Assembly (NCBI GenBank): GCA_030015575.1
Contig: JASDDO010000006.1
Span: 104,090,045-104,154,044 of the forward strand
Direction of reading: 5' to 3'
Source of the DNA: Agapanthus africanus
Lineage: Eukaryota; Streptophyta; Magnoliopsida; Asparagales; Amaryllidaceae
DNA: 64,000 nt
This document shows, one piece after another, positions 1 to 9,830 of this stretch. The first letter of the stretch is position 1. The number at the start of each line of letters is the position of its first letter. Position numbers and translations under genes: made by a program. The notes below the pieces were generated by a model. The model made no database searches, was not told where the DNA came from, and saw only the letters and a list, made by a program, of their open reading frames with translations.

Positions 1-7
1 CAGATTC

Positions 8-25
8 TGGCACGCCCGGTGGGAC
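8..25 (+). other. Primer binding site of the Tat-type element
   Basis: TGGCACGCCCGGTGGGAC begins five bases after the LTR end. The leading TGG is complementary to a tRNA CCA tail. The same 18 bases stand at the same place in the element at 39566. I cannot name the priming tRNA with certainty. Confidence 0.75.
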
Positions 26-145
26 CAATCTCTCCTCCCATATTTCGGGTTAAGCGTTCATGCGAACTCAATCAATAAACATACCTGTATTTATACTAAA
101 AATAATGCTTTTTCATGCAGATTTTCAAGCAATCACCTTCCGACG

Positions 146-1219
146 ATGTCTTCGATGATGAACTCAGCTCCCGTCTCCTACACGATGAGGATAGACTCTA
201 GGACGGTCCTTCCGGCCAGTCTCGAGTGACAATGGGAGGAGCCGCTGCTACCGTTCGGCTCTATTATGTTAATGCCAGTTGGCGCCATCCCAGCTCCTCA
301 AGCCCCGGTGGCAGACAAACCGGTCTCGAAAGGCAGGAGACCAAATGTGATGATCTCAAGGGCGCCCCAATCCAAACGCAAGTCGGTGTCTGAACGACTT
401 TCCTTGGCCCCAGCTGGGGGCAAGGCCATCAACACCAACAAAGCAACAACGCGTCCCGAGCAAGCTCCAGCGGCGCCCCTGACAAATGCTCGATCAGGTG
501 TCTTCTCTAAGCTCCCCGCTGATCAACTGACAATCGCTTCCCGGGTAGCAGATGCCCGCCAAGGCTTCAAAATCAAGAAGCTGAGGGAGAAAAGGCTCAG
601 ATATAGAGCCAACAAAAGGGCTAGGGCTCCTGCCAGGCTTAACCTCATGAGGTTCGAAGAACAGGGTTACCCCGCCGAAGATGAGGAAATGGCTGGGTAT
701 GTGGTCCACACTGTCTACACGATAGGCACGCGCAGCAAGAGCAAGGACGGCGCTACCACATCTCAAATCCAATCTGGCTTGAATGTGGTTGCCACTTCCA
801 AAGAACAGCCGCCTCTGCTGGGTGATGAAAACCCTCTTGATGAGGATGATAGGCGGAAAGACCCTTCGGTCCATGAGGAGTCGGGCTCGGAAAGCGAAGA
901 AGAGCCGACTTTCCGCCCCAAGACCGCGGAGCAAGAGCTGCTTCAAGAGCTCCGAAAGCAGCTCAGAAACAAAGACAAGGAGATTGCCAAGCTCTACTCA
1001 AAAATTGACGACTTGACAAATGTCGTCCTACAGCTCACGGCCCAACTTGCCTCTCAGCCGCCCAATCAGGCGCAGAGCTCTCATGAACCGGCAAACGGTG
1101 TCCCAAAACAGCCGACACCCGTTCCCTCAAATCTAAAAGTGGGCGGACCGCATGAAAATCAGTCGCATCCTATCTCGGGAAATGTCTTGGCTACCGATGA
1201 CAGTAGCCCGCTAACTTAA
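146..1219 (+). pseudogene. ORF1 of Tat/Ogre-type element (nonsense-mutated)
   Basis: This frame is homologous to the ORF1 of the full-length element at 41030-42463. The ATG at 146 corresponds to the ATG at 41030. A TGA at 227-229 interrupts it where the relative has CGA, consistent with a C-to-T change; the frame reopens and runs to a TAA at 1217-1219. It lacks roughly 100 residues of the middle that the relative retains. The product is basic at the N-terminal side (KKLREKRLRYRANKR), acidic around residues 190-235 and ends in a heptad-rich segment (about 240-285) that looks like a coiled coil. Tat/Ogre elements are known for an extra ORF upstream of gag; its function is unknown. The stop is nine bases upstream of the gag ATG in the same frame. 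Confidence 0.7.
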
Positions 1220-1228
1220 GATCAAATT

Positions 1229-2338
1229 ATGGATTTGGTTGCCAGCAAAGTCAAAACACTGGTAGCCGAAGCTGAAGCGCAAAAAGATGTTAACAGTAGC
1301 GGGAGACCATATCCTGCTCAATATGATCTGGTAGAATTTCCTAGCGGCTATGTCATCCCTAAATTCGGAAGATTTGATGGGACAGGAAATGCGAATCAAC
1401 ACATCGCCCACTTCAAAGCCTCATGTGGGAAAACTGGGGGCAATGATGCGCTTCTCCTTCGCCAGTTCGTTAATAGCTTGACCGATGTTGCTTTCGACTG
1501 GTACGCGAGCATACCGGATGGCTCCGTCACAACTTTTGTCCAAATGGAGTCTCTGTTTCGGCAGAGGTTCATGAGCGTCAGCGATAAGATTACTATCGTT
1601 GAGCTCGTAAGGACCAAGCCCAAGAGCGACGAAAGCAACACGGATTTTATAACCCGATGGCGTAATCTCTCCGTCAAATGCGAACCGCCGATAGAGCAGG
1701 ACCAATCTGTCAGTCTCCTTGTTGGAAATCTCAACAACTGGATGGCCCCGTTTCTATGTACAGCGGGTCTCAAAACATTCCAAGAGCTGACCAAAAAGGT
1801 CCAAACATTGGAACGCTCAAAGCCCGAGTCCGCTCAGGATCTTCAGTTCACAAATAGACCGAAACCTTGGAGGTACGACAACCGAAAAGGCGGAAGTTCT
1901 AACATCACCGATTCTCCAAATAAGCAGAGAACGGGCGGAGCAAAAACTGACCAGTCTCGAGGGCCAACTTTGGAGGAAAGAAGAAATAAGGTCTACTCAT
2001 TCCGAAGGGACAAGGTCCACAAAATTTTTAAAGATGCTCTGAAGAATGGCCTGCGGCTACCAGAACCGAGAAGGCTAAGTGAAGCGAACAAGACTGATCA
2101 TCCCAACTTTTGCCCATACCACCGAGTGCTGGGGCACACTATTGAAGACTGTTGCATCTTCAAGGATTGGGTCGAGAAACAATACAAGGCAGGAGAGATA
2201 GAACTGTCCAAAGGCGTGTTAACAAACAGTCAAGCTGCAACCGCCAATTTCATACAAATGGAGACCGAAGTTCTTCGTGAAACCGATTCTCTCAGACATC
2301 TGCCTTTCTCTGAAAACGATCGACCACCACGTCATTAA
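1229..2338 (+). CDS. gag: Gag (capsid/nucleocapsid) of pol-less Tat-type element
   Basis: An open frame of 369 codons starting ATGGATTTG, three codons after the ORF1 stop. Residues about 35-190 form a plant retrotransposon gag domain (IPKFGRFDGTGNANQHIAHF, then LLLRQFVNSLTDVAFDWYAS and FRQRFMS). A zinc-knuckle-like C-x2-H-x5-H-x4-C segment lies near residues 296-309 (CPYHRVLGHTIEDC). Compared with the related gag at 42473 the frame is uninterrupted, so this copy could still make Gag. The protein ends 20-30 residues after the point where homology to the full-length element stops, reading into repeat sequence. Gag would form the virus-like particle that packages element RNA. The ORF ends where pol should follow, marking the pol deletion. 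Confidence 0.85.
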   Translation: MDLVASKVKTLVAEAEAQKDVNSSGRPYPAQYDLVEFPSGYVIPKFGRFDGTGNANQHIAHFKASCGKTGGNDALLLRQFVNSLTDVAFDWYASIPDGSVTTFVQMESLFRQRFMSVSDKITIVELVRTKPKSDESNTDFITRWRNLSVKCEPPIEQDQSVSLLVGNLNNWMAPFLCTAGLKTFQELTKKVQTLERSKPESAQDLQFTNRPKPWRYDNRKGGSSNITDSPNKQRTGGAKTDQSRGPTLEERRNKVYSFRRDKVHKIFKDALKNGLRLPEPRRLSEANKTDHPNFCPYHRVLGHTIEDCCIFKDWVEKQYKAGEIELSKGVLTNSQAATANFIQMETEVLRETDSLRHLPFSENDRPPRH

Positions 2339-2622
2339 ACTGGGAACAATCGACCTCTAAGTCGTTAAACTGGGAATGTAAAAAGAAATATGTAAATAAA
2401 AAAAATGTGTGTAAATAAAAGGAAAATAAAGAAAAGCCGAAATGATGGGGCAACTCGCAATAAAAATCAGCGAGTAAAATAAAGATGAAGATAAAAGCCG
2501 AAATGATGGGGCAACCGCGAATAAAAGCCGAAATGATGGGGCAATCGCGACCTTCGCGATAAGAAAAGCTGAAATGATGGAGCAATCGCGGTAAAACAAA
2601 AAATACAAAAACAACAAAAAAA
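2339..2622 (+). repeat. Short imperfect tandem repeats (AAAAGCCGAAATGATGGGGC unit)
   Basis: Four imperfect copies of a unit containing AGCCGAAATGATGGGGCAA occur near 2434, 2493, 2526 and 2566, preceded by two copies of CGACC...CGT(C)(G)TTAAACTGGGAA at 2320-2375. No coding signal is evident. Minus-strand open frames here are by-products of the repeats. Confidence 0.75.
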
Positions 2623-2870
2623 ATAGCGGCGAATGATGAGTCGCTCATGGTACCATATTCCAGTGTAGCGATGCAGACGCCAACCAAATTCCAAATCCCA
2701 TACCCCAAAGGCGAATGATGAGTCACTCCTGGTACCATATTCCAGTGCAGCGATGCAGACGCCAACCAAATTCCAAATTTCATACCCCAACGGCGAATGA
2801 TGAGTCGCTCCTGGTACCATATTCCAGTGCAGCGATGCAGACGCCAACAAAGTCCCAAATTTTTTTATGG
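2623..2870 (+). repeat. About 84-bp tandem repeat, three copies
   Basis: The unit starts CGAATGATGAGTCGCTC and includes GGTACCATATTCCAGTG and GATGCAGACGCCAA. Copies begin near 2630, 2714 and 2796. Two copies of the same unit occur in the full-length Tat element at 49592-49757, so the repeat belongs to the family's 3' non-coding region. Confidence 0.85.
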
Positions 2871-2918
2871 CCCTACGGTCTGGATCATACATCCTGCAAA
2901 ACCGTATACAATCCACGC
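2871..2918 (+). other. Conserved 3' non-coding box (ACGGTCTGGATCATACATCC...)
   Basis: A stretch of about 45 bases reading from CCCTACGGTCTGGATC to CCGTATACAATCCAC occurs once here and twice in the full-length element (49068-49114 and 49757-49798) with almost no change. ACGGT and ACCGT can pair as a short stem. Its conservation next to fast-changing repeats suggests a cis-acting role; that is inference. Confidence 0.6.
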
Positions 2919-2937
2919 GCGTAAACAATTCCCAAAT

Positions 2938-3360
2938 CCTCCCGGGGCAAATGATGAGTTGCTCTTGGCATTATTCCAGTGCAGCAATGCAGATGCCGAA
3001 CAAAAAAACAAATCCAAATCCTTCCGGGGCAAATGATGAGTTGCTCCAGGCATTATTCCAGTGCAGCAATGCAGATGCCAAACAAAAAAACAAATCCAAA
3101 TCCTCTCGGGGCACATGATGAGTTGCTCCTGGCATTATTCCAGTGCAGCAATGCAGATGCCAAACAAAAAACAAATCCAAATCCTCTCGGGGCACATGAT
3201 GAGTTGCTCCTGGCATTATTCCAGTGCAGCAATGCAGATGCCAAACAAAAAAAACAAGTCCAAATCCTTCCGGGGCAAATGATGAGTTGCTCCTGGCATT
3301 ATTCCAGTGCAGCAATGCAGATGCCAAACAAAAAAAAACATTTTCCAAATCCTCTCAAGA
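2938..3360 (+). repeat. About 81-bp tandem repeat, five copies
   Basis: The unit includes GGGGCAAATGATGAGTTGCT, CTGGCATTATTCCAGTGCAG and GCAGATGCCAAACAAAAAA. Copies begin near 2943, 3025, 3108, 3190 and 3273. It is a diverged sister of the preceding 84-bp repeat. One copy is present in the full-length element near 49883. A final diverged GATGATTCGCTCCTGGTACC copy follows at 3363-3412. Confidence 0.85.
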
Positions 3361-3465
3361 CAGATGATGATTCGCTCCTGGTACCATATTCCAGTATAGC
3401 GATGCTGATGTCAACTCAAATCAAACAAATCAAACCAACCAATTCCAATATCGACCTCTGCGTCA

Positions 3466-3915
3466 ACTAGCGACACTCCGCATCGGGGAAACGTCCTACA
3501 ACAGGCACTCCGTCTCGGGGAAACGTCCTACCACAGGCACTCCGTCTCCGGGATACGTCCTACAACAGGCACTCCGTCTCGGGGAAACGTCCTACAACAG
3601 GCACTCCGTCTCGGGGAAACGTCCTACCGCAGGCACTCCGTCTCTAGGAAACGTCCTACAGCAGACACTCCCCCTAGGGGATACGTCCTACCACAGGCAC
3701 TCCGTCTCGGAGATACGTCCTACAACAGGCACTCCGTCTCGGGGAAACGTCCTACAACAGGCACTCCGTCTCGGGGAAACGTCCTACCACAGGCACTCCG
3801 TCTCGGGGATACGTCCTATAACAGGCACTCCGTCTCGGGGAAACGTCCTACCACAGGCACTCCGTCTCGGGGAAACGTCCTATAGAAGACACTCCCCCTA
3901 GGGGAAACGTCGACC
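3466..3915 (+). repeat. 32-bp tandem array, about 14 copies
   Basis: The unit is GCACTCCGTCTCGGGGAAAC followed by GTCCTACMACAG; the copies abut with no spacers. This array is absent from the full-length element at 39566, which has a different 30-bp array at the equivalent place, so it arose or expanded in this sublineage. Confidence 0.9.
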
Positions 3916-4570
3916 AGCGACACTCCGTGTCGGGGACACGTCTACCAAATCGCTTCGTAACAGAGCGTCGACCGTCTATGTCGCAAAAAGGGCAGTGCAG
4001 GCTCCCGCAAATTGGGAACCCAAATCGCTTCGTAACAGAGCGTCGACCGTCCATATCGCAAAAAGGGCAGTGCAGGCTTCCTACAAAGCAGGAACCAGAT
4101 CGCTCCGGGCCAGGGAAACGTCTACCACGGACACTCCGTCTCGGAGACGCGTTAAGCGTCGACCGTCTATGTCGCAAAAAGGGCAGTGCAGGCTCCCACA
4201 AATTGGGAACCCAAATTGCTTCGTAACAGAGAGTCGACCGTCAATGTCGCAAAAAGGGCAGTGCAGGCTTCCTACAAAGCAGGAACCAGATCGCTCCGGG
4301 CCAGGGAAACGTCTACCACGGACACTCCGTCTCGGAGACGCGTTAAGCGTCGACCGTCTATGTCGCAAAAATGGGCAGTGCAGGCTCCCGCAAATTGGGA
4401 ACCCAAATCGCTTCGTAACAGAGCATCGACCGTCCATGTCGCAAAAAGGGCAGTGCAGGCTTCCTACAAAGTAGGAACCGGATCGCTCCGGGCCAGGAAA
4501 ACGTCTACCAAGGACACTCCGTCTCGGAGACGTGTTAAGCGTCGACCGTCCATGTCGTAAAAAAGGCAGT
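3916..4570 (+). repeat. About 190-bp higher-order tandem repeat
   Basis: Units combine a TCGACCGTCTATGTCGCAAA / AAGGGCAGTGCAGGC module with a TACAAAGCAGGAACC...GCTCCGGGCCAGG...GACACTCCGTCTCGGAGACG module. Equivalent points recur near 4140, 4331 and 4520 (period about 190 bp). The CGACCGTCCA-GTCGCAAAAAGG core is the same motif that forms the 30-bp array at 50150-50680, so the two elements amplified different permutations of a shared sequence. Confidence 0.8.
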
Positions 4571-4666
4571 GCATCCTAAAAAGTGGGAACCAAAGCAAGT
4601 CGCCTCCACGTGAAAGAAGATCCATCAATTTCATGCACCCGACCCACATATGCTGTGTGCATTTAT

Positions 4667-4681
4667 TGATGGGGGGCAATT
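4667..4681 (+). other. Polypurine tract of the pol-less Tat element
   Basis: TGATGGGGGGCAATT lies immediately upstream of the 3' LTR. The identical sequence precedes the 3' LTR at 50791. Confidence 0.8.
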
Positions 4682-6225
4682 TGTTGAGGTAAAAATTTAC
4701 ACCCCTATTTACTGAGTCAAAGTCAAGGTCAACCCCCAAGCTAGGTGGGCCCAAGCCCAGGTCAAGCGGGCCCATACCCAAGTCGAGCCCGCGGCCAGCC
4801 TCCCCATGCCAACAACAAAATCATGTAATAAATAATTTTTATGTAATTGTTTATGCATGAATGTAAACAAAATGGGCATAAAGCCAATATTTTGTAAGCC
4901 CATGGCTTATGTGCAAAAATGAAATGGCACATGAGCCATGGGATGGCTAAAATGCCATTTTTGTAAAGCCCAAGGGGCTATATGTAAATATGTAAGCCTA
5001 TAAAAGGCAACATGATGAATAAAAAAGTAACAAATTTCATTCTTTCGAAAAAAAAATTTTAGATCTGAGATCTTTTGTGCCTCCTTCTTCTTCAAGGTTC
5101 CAAAACCTTCTTCTTTCTTTTGAATTAAATCAAGAGTTTTACTCTTTCTCTTCAAAAACTAAGTAGTTTTCCACCACAAAACCCATAAAGGGGAGCTCAG
5201 ATCTCCCATCAGATCTCAAAAAGGAGAGATTTTAAGATCTCACATCACTTGAACTTCATGATCCAGCAAGCAACAGGAGGAAGAAGAAGAACCACTTCCA
5301 TTAAACCCAAAACACATTCAGGAGCCCGACTCCTCTCTGATTTCTCTTTTGAGAAATCTTTTTTCAGGCTAAAATCCTCTTGTCCGCTCCAGCGCAAGTG
5401 CGCAAAGCGTCCGCGTGCCAAGAATTGGCGCGCGCGCGCTTGCGCTCCAACGCGCATTGCGCAAAGCGCCCATGTGCCGACACGTGGCGCGCGCGCGCTT
5501 GCGCACCTGCGCGCAACGCGCATTGCGCAAAGCGCCCACATACCGACACGTGGCGCACGCGAGCATGCGCACCTGCGCGCAGCGCTCTTGCGTAAAGCGC
5601 CCACGTGCCGACACGTGGTGTGCGCGCACTTGCGCACCTGCGCGCAGCGCTCATGCGCAAAGCGCCCACGTGCCGACACGTGGCGTGCTTGCGCCTGAGC
5701 GCACAGCACCTAAGCGCACAACGCTCAAGGCGCTGGCCCCCACGCATCCCTTGGATGCCTTTTTCCCCTCTTTTTATGTACATACATATACATATACATA
5801 TGTATACAAATTCACACATATACATACTCCTCCACATTCTCCCCCTCCAAAAAAATTTTTGGGCCGGGGCGCTGTCCCGAACCCCGCAAGGGGGCTGCTA
5901 GCTCCCTTGACCCCCAGCCCGCTATCCGGGTAGCGGGACCCCTGTAAAAACTCAGCGTGGCTCCCGATATATCCAAAACCCCCTTTCAAAACAAAACCCA
6001 CGCACAATGCACATTGAGTTCGCAAGACCAATTTAACCCGTTAATCGGAGGTTCCCTCGCCCCAAAGGCGAGGGGTAATTAACGGCAGCTTAGTCCGCGG
6101 CTGCCGGAGATTCGGATCCCTAGAATCATTAAACCCCGGCCTACCCTAGGCAGGGGGAATCTGTAGTACGCCTGACAAGCGCGCGCGTATTCCCATCTCA
6201 ATAGGGTGACGAAAAACACCCTACA
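4682..6225 (+). mobile_element. 3' LTR of the pol-less Tat element (1544 bp)
   Basis: The LTR runs from TGTTGAGGTAAAAATT to AACACCCTACA (TG...CA) and matches the LTRs at 39566 and 50791. It holds a GC-rich tandem array (5395-5700), an AT-rich TATA-like stretch (about 5770-5830) and a conserved 3' part (AACCCGTTAATCGGAGG...GGGTAATTAACGGCAGC). The flanking TGAAC is the candidate target-site duplication. Confidence 0.9.
5395..5700 (+). repeat. About 66-bp GC-rich LTR repeat with G-box/DRE core, five copies
   Basis: Copies carry GTGCCGACACGTGGCGCGC or a close variant near 5413, 5474, 5541, 5608 and 5670; the first is degraded (GTGCCAAGAATTGGCGC). CACGTG is a G-box/ABRE core and GCCGAC a DRE/CRT core. 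The array sits upstream of the TATA-like stretch. The long Arg/Ala-rich frames on both strands are artefacts of this repeat. Confidence 0.75.
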
Positions 6226-6575
6226 TGAACGTCCTTGCAATAACAGCTTTTTGAAAAAGTGTTCCAACAACATCAGAATAGGTTTGTTTATCTTGCATTG
6301 ATCCGAATCAACGCAGTCCCATCAATTGATCACACCACAAAGAACGAAAATATACTGATGTACGTATATGCCATCCGCATTCGCCACTGGGTCCCGTCAT
6401 TACCCGTTAGGTTAGCTAACTAACGACAGAGCGGGGACTGGACTAGCGCGAATGTAAAACATATACAACATCTACTAATATATATACCAATATATTATAT
6501 TCGCTCAAGGCGTGATAACATGCAACATCACAGAAATATACAGCATCTCAGAACAATACAGATATCTGAAAGCCC

Positions 6576-6605
6576 CGGGTTTCACAGAGCCGCTGCTGAA
6601 ACCCG
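6576..6605 (-). other. Leader hairpin 2 of B1
   Basis: CGGGTTTCA (6576-6584) pairs perfectly with TGAAACCCG (6597-6605) around a 12-base loop. The equivalent hairpin is at 56617-56646 in B3 and 63580-63609 in B4, the latter with a paired G-C to A-T change. Confidence 0.6.
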
Positions 6606-7122
6606 ACCTTCCCCTGGTCGTGTGGATAGCCTGTGCAATGAAAACCTAGACCCCTACGGGCGCGGCAAGTCACCCGCCAAAACATGAAGCGAGGCAGCCC
6701 CCTTCAGCACCGTGAATGGACCACCCAGCACTTCATGGAATCCGGTAACTTGGGCACCCCTCCTGGGTCAACCTGTACCCCCTACGAGTGCGGCGAATAG
6801 CCCGCCAATCCTAGAGTGAAGCCCCCTCCGTCTCAATGCCATGAGATGCGGGCCCGTTGCCCTCTAGAACCCGGCTATCCGTGCACCCCTCCGCGGGGTA
6901 ATCCTAGTACAGAAAGTAAAATATACAAACAACGGGTACATCGACCGCAACCAGGTCGTACCCCAAAAGAATAATACAAACAGGAAGTGACGGCAGTCCA
7001 CATGTCGGACGCTCGCCCCGCAATATCAAATGTACATATAAAACAAAACTGTACTAGCATTGCATCCAGGCTATCCCCCACGACCGATCCGCAACAACAC
7101 AGCATAAACACAGAACATCAAC

Positions 7123-7198
7123 GTGAATGTCACGTTCGCAAATCCGTCTAACCGGGCTATAGCAGTTAGACAGGATTTTCCGATCGAGTGACATTCAC
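7123..7198 (-). other. Leader hairpin 1 of B1 with palindromic CTATAG loop
   Basis: GTGAATGTCAC (7123-7133) pairs 11/11 with GTGACATTCAC (7188-7198). Inside it AAATCC-GTCTAAC (7140-7152) pairs with GTTAGAC-AGGATTT with a single bulge. The element-sense loop is TGCTATAGCCCG, containing the six-base palindrome CTATAG. B3 and B4 show compensatory changes in both stems. Confidence 0.65.
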
Positions 7199-7634
7199 GG
7201 TCGCAGATATAATGTAAATACTGTGAACTAGCAAGTTTAAAATATCCGATCGAACAAAATATACCAAGTGGGCCCCAAAGCATTACTGTAGCACTTGCAG
7301 AAAATCTGGGCCCAAACAAAATATACCAAAACCCTTATTTTCAGCCCACAAGCCCACTGTAAAAATATAGCGAAGTGATCCCAACTTCCTGCGGCGGAAC
7401 CGCGGCCAAAGAGGGGTTAAGGCCGTGGTTCCGTGGTCGTACGGAAGAATTAGGTTAACAAATTTTTCCAGTGTTCTTAGGATTCTCTGTACATCATTCT
7501 GCAATAACCTGAAAAATTTTTGGACACCAAAAAAATTCGACAGAAACTGATGTGAAGGAAAATACGGTTTTTGGGATTTTGGTTCGATCGGGTCTTTAAA
7601 CATACTAGAGCAAGCTAGACTAGTTTAATGGCGT

Positions 7635-7647
7635 GGCTCTGATACCA
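7635..7647 (-). other. Primer binding site of B1 (initiator Met tRNA)
   Basis: The minus strand reads TGGTATCAGAGCC immediately after the LTR, the standard plant initiator-Met tRNA primer site. It shows that the LTR on its right is the 5' LTR of a minus-strand element. Confidence 0.9.
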
Positions 7648-9830
7648 TGTTGCGCCACGGCAGCGCCCCGGCCGTCTATCCGTGGCCAAAATGCGGAATC
7701 AAAAATTTCTTAACTTTTAAGCTGGCGCTACCGCGGACAATGCACCCGGATCGTAACCATTAACCGATACTAGCCAACAAGAGAAAGGGTGAGAGATATA
7801 CCGAGTGATCCGAGTCCTTCGTTCTTCTCGTCGTCGTCCCGAACTCCCGCGGAAACTCCGGTCGTCGCATCCTTGCCGGAAGGGCACCACATCGTCTGCA
7901 TATTTTACGGGCTCCCACCTCAATACCGAGGCAACTCGGGCACGAAGCTGGCTAGTCGACGTGCCCAAGGTATGCTGTAGAATGTGTAGTGCTTTGTCTC
8001 TTTGGGGTTATGTTGCCTTAATGGAGGAATCAATATGAACTCATGAAGAGGAGAAGGATTTCTTTTTGTGGCAAGCATGCAAATGAGATATAGATAATTC
8101 CCTCATCAAAATGAATTCCTCTCATTTTCTCTCCATGATGTGGCCGGCCATAACAAGGAGGAATTTAACAAAGGGGTGAGTGTAGTAAAAGCATAAGGTG
8201 ACCATATCCACAAAAGCAAGCCTCACATCTAAACACAAATCAATCTCATCTCATTAATACAAGTAATGATGCATGAAAAGAAAAGATGGAAAGGGAATCT
8301 AAAGATGCTATCATAATCACTCATCTCACAAATAAACCCTCCACAAAATGTTATTTGCAAACTTGTAAATAACCCCCTCCATCGGAAAAGTCCGGCCGGG
8401 AAAGAACAAAGGAAAACCGGCCGGAACGAAATGCAAACTGGCAACTCCATAAAACTGGTCCCGTATTAAATTACAGAAAAACCCCGACACTGTGCATACA
8501 CACCCGCATCTGTATTCCGACCGGATACAAATGCAATGAGACAAAATCCACACTGTACTAAACTAGGATCCGGCTTAAACCAAAGCCGGCTAGTATTATC
8601 CGTCCGATCCTGATCCTTGCAATACCGTACGTATCAGATCGAACCCTGCCATATATCCATAGGGCCACTAGTACAAACCGTCCGATCCCGATCCGTGCAA
8701 TACCGCACGTATCTCATCGGACCCTGCCATATCTCCATACGGCCTCTACAGCGTTTCGCCCGAAAGCTTGAGTAACTGAGAGTGTGGTGGACTCTAAAGA
8801 CTCGTCAATACTATGGTTGTGGATTTAACCACTAGCACGTCAGAGGTATTAGCCAATACGTGACGGGCCACCAGCTATTGACCAAAAGGGACGTCGATGA
8901 GCACGCTCACCCTGACACCCTACTGAGCCTGTCAGTGACAATATCCGTACAATCCGGTCCGTTCGTCTATGAGCATCGCATGTCGGGCCTAGGGGGTTGG
9001 TAAAAGACAAACCCCCAAAAGCGGTACAAGTCGTGTCGGAGTGTAGCCCAGAACACCCTGAGATACTACTGGAATACCTACCAGTAAATCTCCTGCCTCG
9101 GCCGAGGGCTTTATGTAATGGCTTTCCTAGACACAGGGCGAACTCACCCCCAATACCGGGAGAGACGAACCACTGAAGATCCGCTCACTGCCTCTATATG
9201 GCTCGGGACTGTACCCAACTAAAACCTGTTTCCACGACTACTTTGAGCCGTGGTAGGGTAGTAATCAAAGTACAGTGGGAACTCACACGAGATAAATGAC
9301 GATCCCCAGGTCGATGAACTAACCTGTACACATGTCACCAGGGAACAGCTATCTGACGTCAGGTATAAGACCAACTAGCATGTTCCCGGCGAGTCCTGTC
9401 CGGTGTACTCATAACCCAATGAGCACCTGTATACATCTTAGGTGAACCAACTGCCACCAGTGGCTTATGAGACCGGCCACCGCGCCTCGTCGGGGTCTCG
9501 ACTGTATACACTAGTCTACTCTGGAGAATCGATGCCCTGTCTCGAAACCCACACGATTAGGGACCTTCTAAGGATGTGCTTATAGACCACCAACTCTCAC
9601 GTATATGATCGCCATCATACTGCCGACAGTCAAGAAAGAATCCTAGGGGCTCTATCAGCGTGTAATAGCGACCTTCAAGGTCACCTGAAGCAGTACACGA
9701 TGATAAAGGTAAACCAGATAGCATACTATCATCTCGAGCAAGGCTGTCCTCCTGGGATAGGTCCTCCCTCAATCATTGCAATCACGTGCCTGTGATCCGA
9801 TAATTGACTCTGAGGGCACTATATCCAACA
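7648..9830 (-). mobile_element. 5' LTR of Copia B1 (2183 bp)
   Basis: On the plus strand it runs from TGTTGCGCCACGGCAGCGCC to CACTATATCCAACA, matching the B LTRs at 31744, 53312 and 60381. About 75 bp is duplicated at 8590-8745 (two copies of a unit with ATCCGTGCAATACC and CGAACCCTGCCATAT). B LTRs share blocks such as AATACCGGGAGAGACGAA with A LTRs, so the two families are related. Confidence 0.85.

Larger units (their letters stand above)
1..6225 (+). mobile_element. Pol-less Ty3/gypsy Tat-type LTR retrotransposon (TR-GAG-like), 5' LTR outside window
   Basis: Bases 1-2 (CA) are the last two bases of a 5' LTR that lies outside the window, because the following GATTCTGGCACGCCCGG is the same LTR/internal junction seen at 40888. 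The interior holds ORF1 and gag and then passes directly into tandem repeats, a polypurine tract and the 3' LTR (4682-6225). Protease, RT, RNase H and integrase are all absent, although the related full-length element at 39566-52424 has about 5.4 kb of pol there. The element is flanked on the right by TGAAC (6226-6230), the probable target-site duplication, and continues into the interior of Copia B1. A non-autonomous element that keeps gag fits the published TR-GAG class. It would depend on pol supplied in trans; that dependence is inference. Confidence 0.85.
6226..9830 (-). mobile_element. Copia-type element B1 (minus), leader plus 5' LTR
   Basis: Read on the minus strand this is a 5' LTR (9830 to 7648), an initiator-Met primer site and about 1.4 kb of leader, cut at 6226 by the Tat insertion. 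The leader matches 55573-57000 (B3) and 62534-64000 (B4). No gag frame is visible. On the right it abuts A1 pol coding sequence at 9831, so B1 is inserted in A1. Confidence 0.85.

Noticed and set aside
494-946. 150-codon minus frame in the first element
   Set aside because: It is the antisense shadow of ORF1; the equivalent in the second element (41891-42115) is short and not conserved as a protein.
2292-3348. Overlapping frames with repeated LHWNN/HYSSAAMQ-like peptides
   Set aside because: They are translations of the 81- and 84-bp repeats; the same peptides occur in several frames.
3466-3915. CRISPR-like array of 32-bp units
   Set aside because: Units abut without unique spacers and lie inside a plant retrotransposon; it is an ordinary tandem repeat.
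5245-5933. Arg/Ala/His-rich frames on both strands in the Tat LTR (also 40299-40689 and 51521-52088)
   Set aside because: They are produced by the GC-rich LTR repeat in every frame, and differ between LTR copies.
8229-8553. Minus-strand frames in the B1 LTR similar to 32467-32776 and 54401-54841
   Set aside because: They recur only because the LTRs are homologous; stops and frame differ among the four B LTRs.
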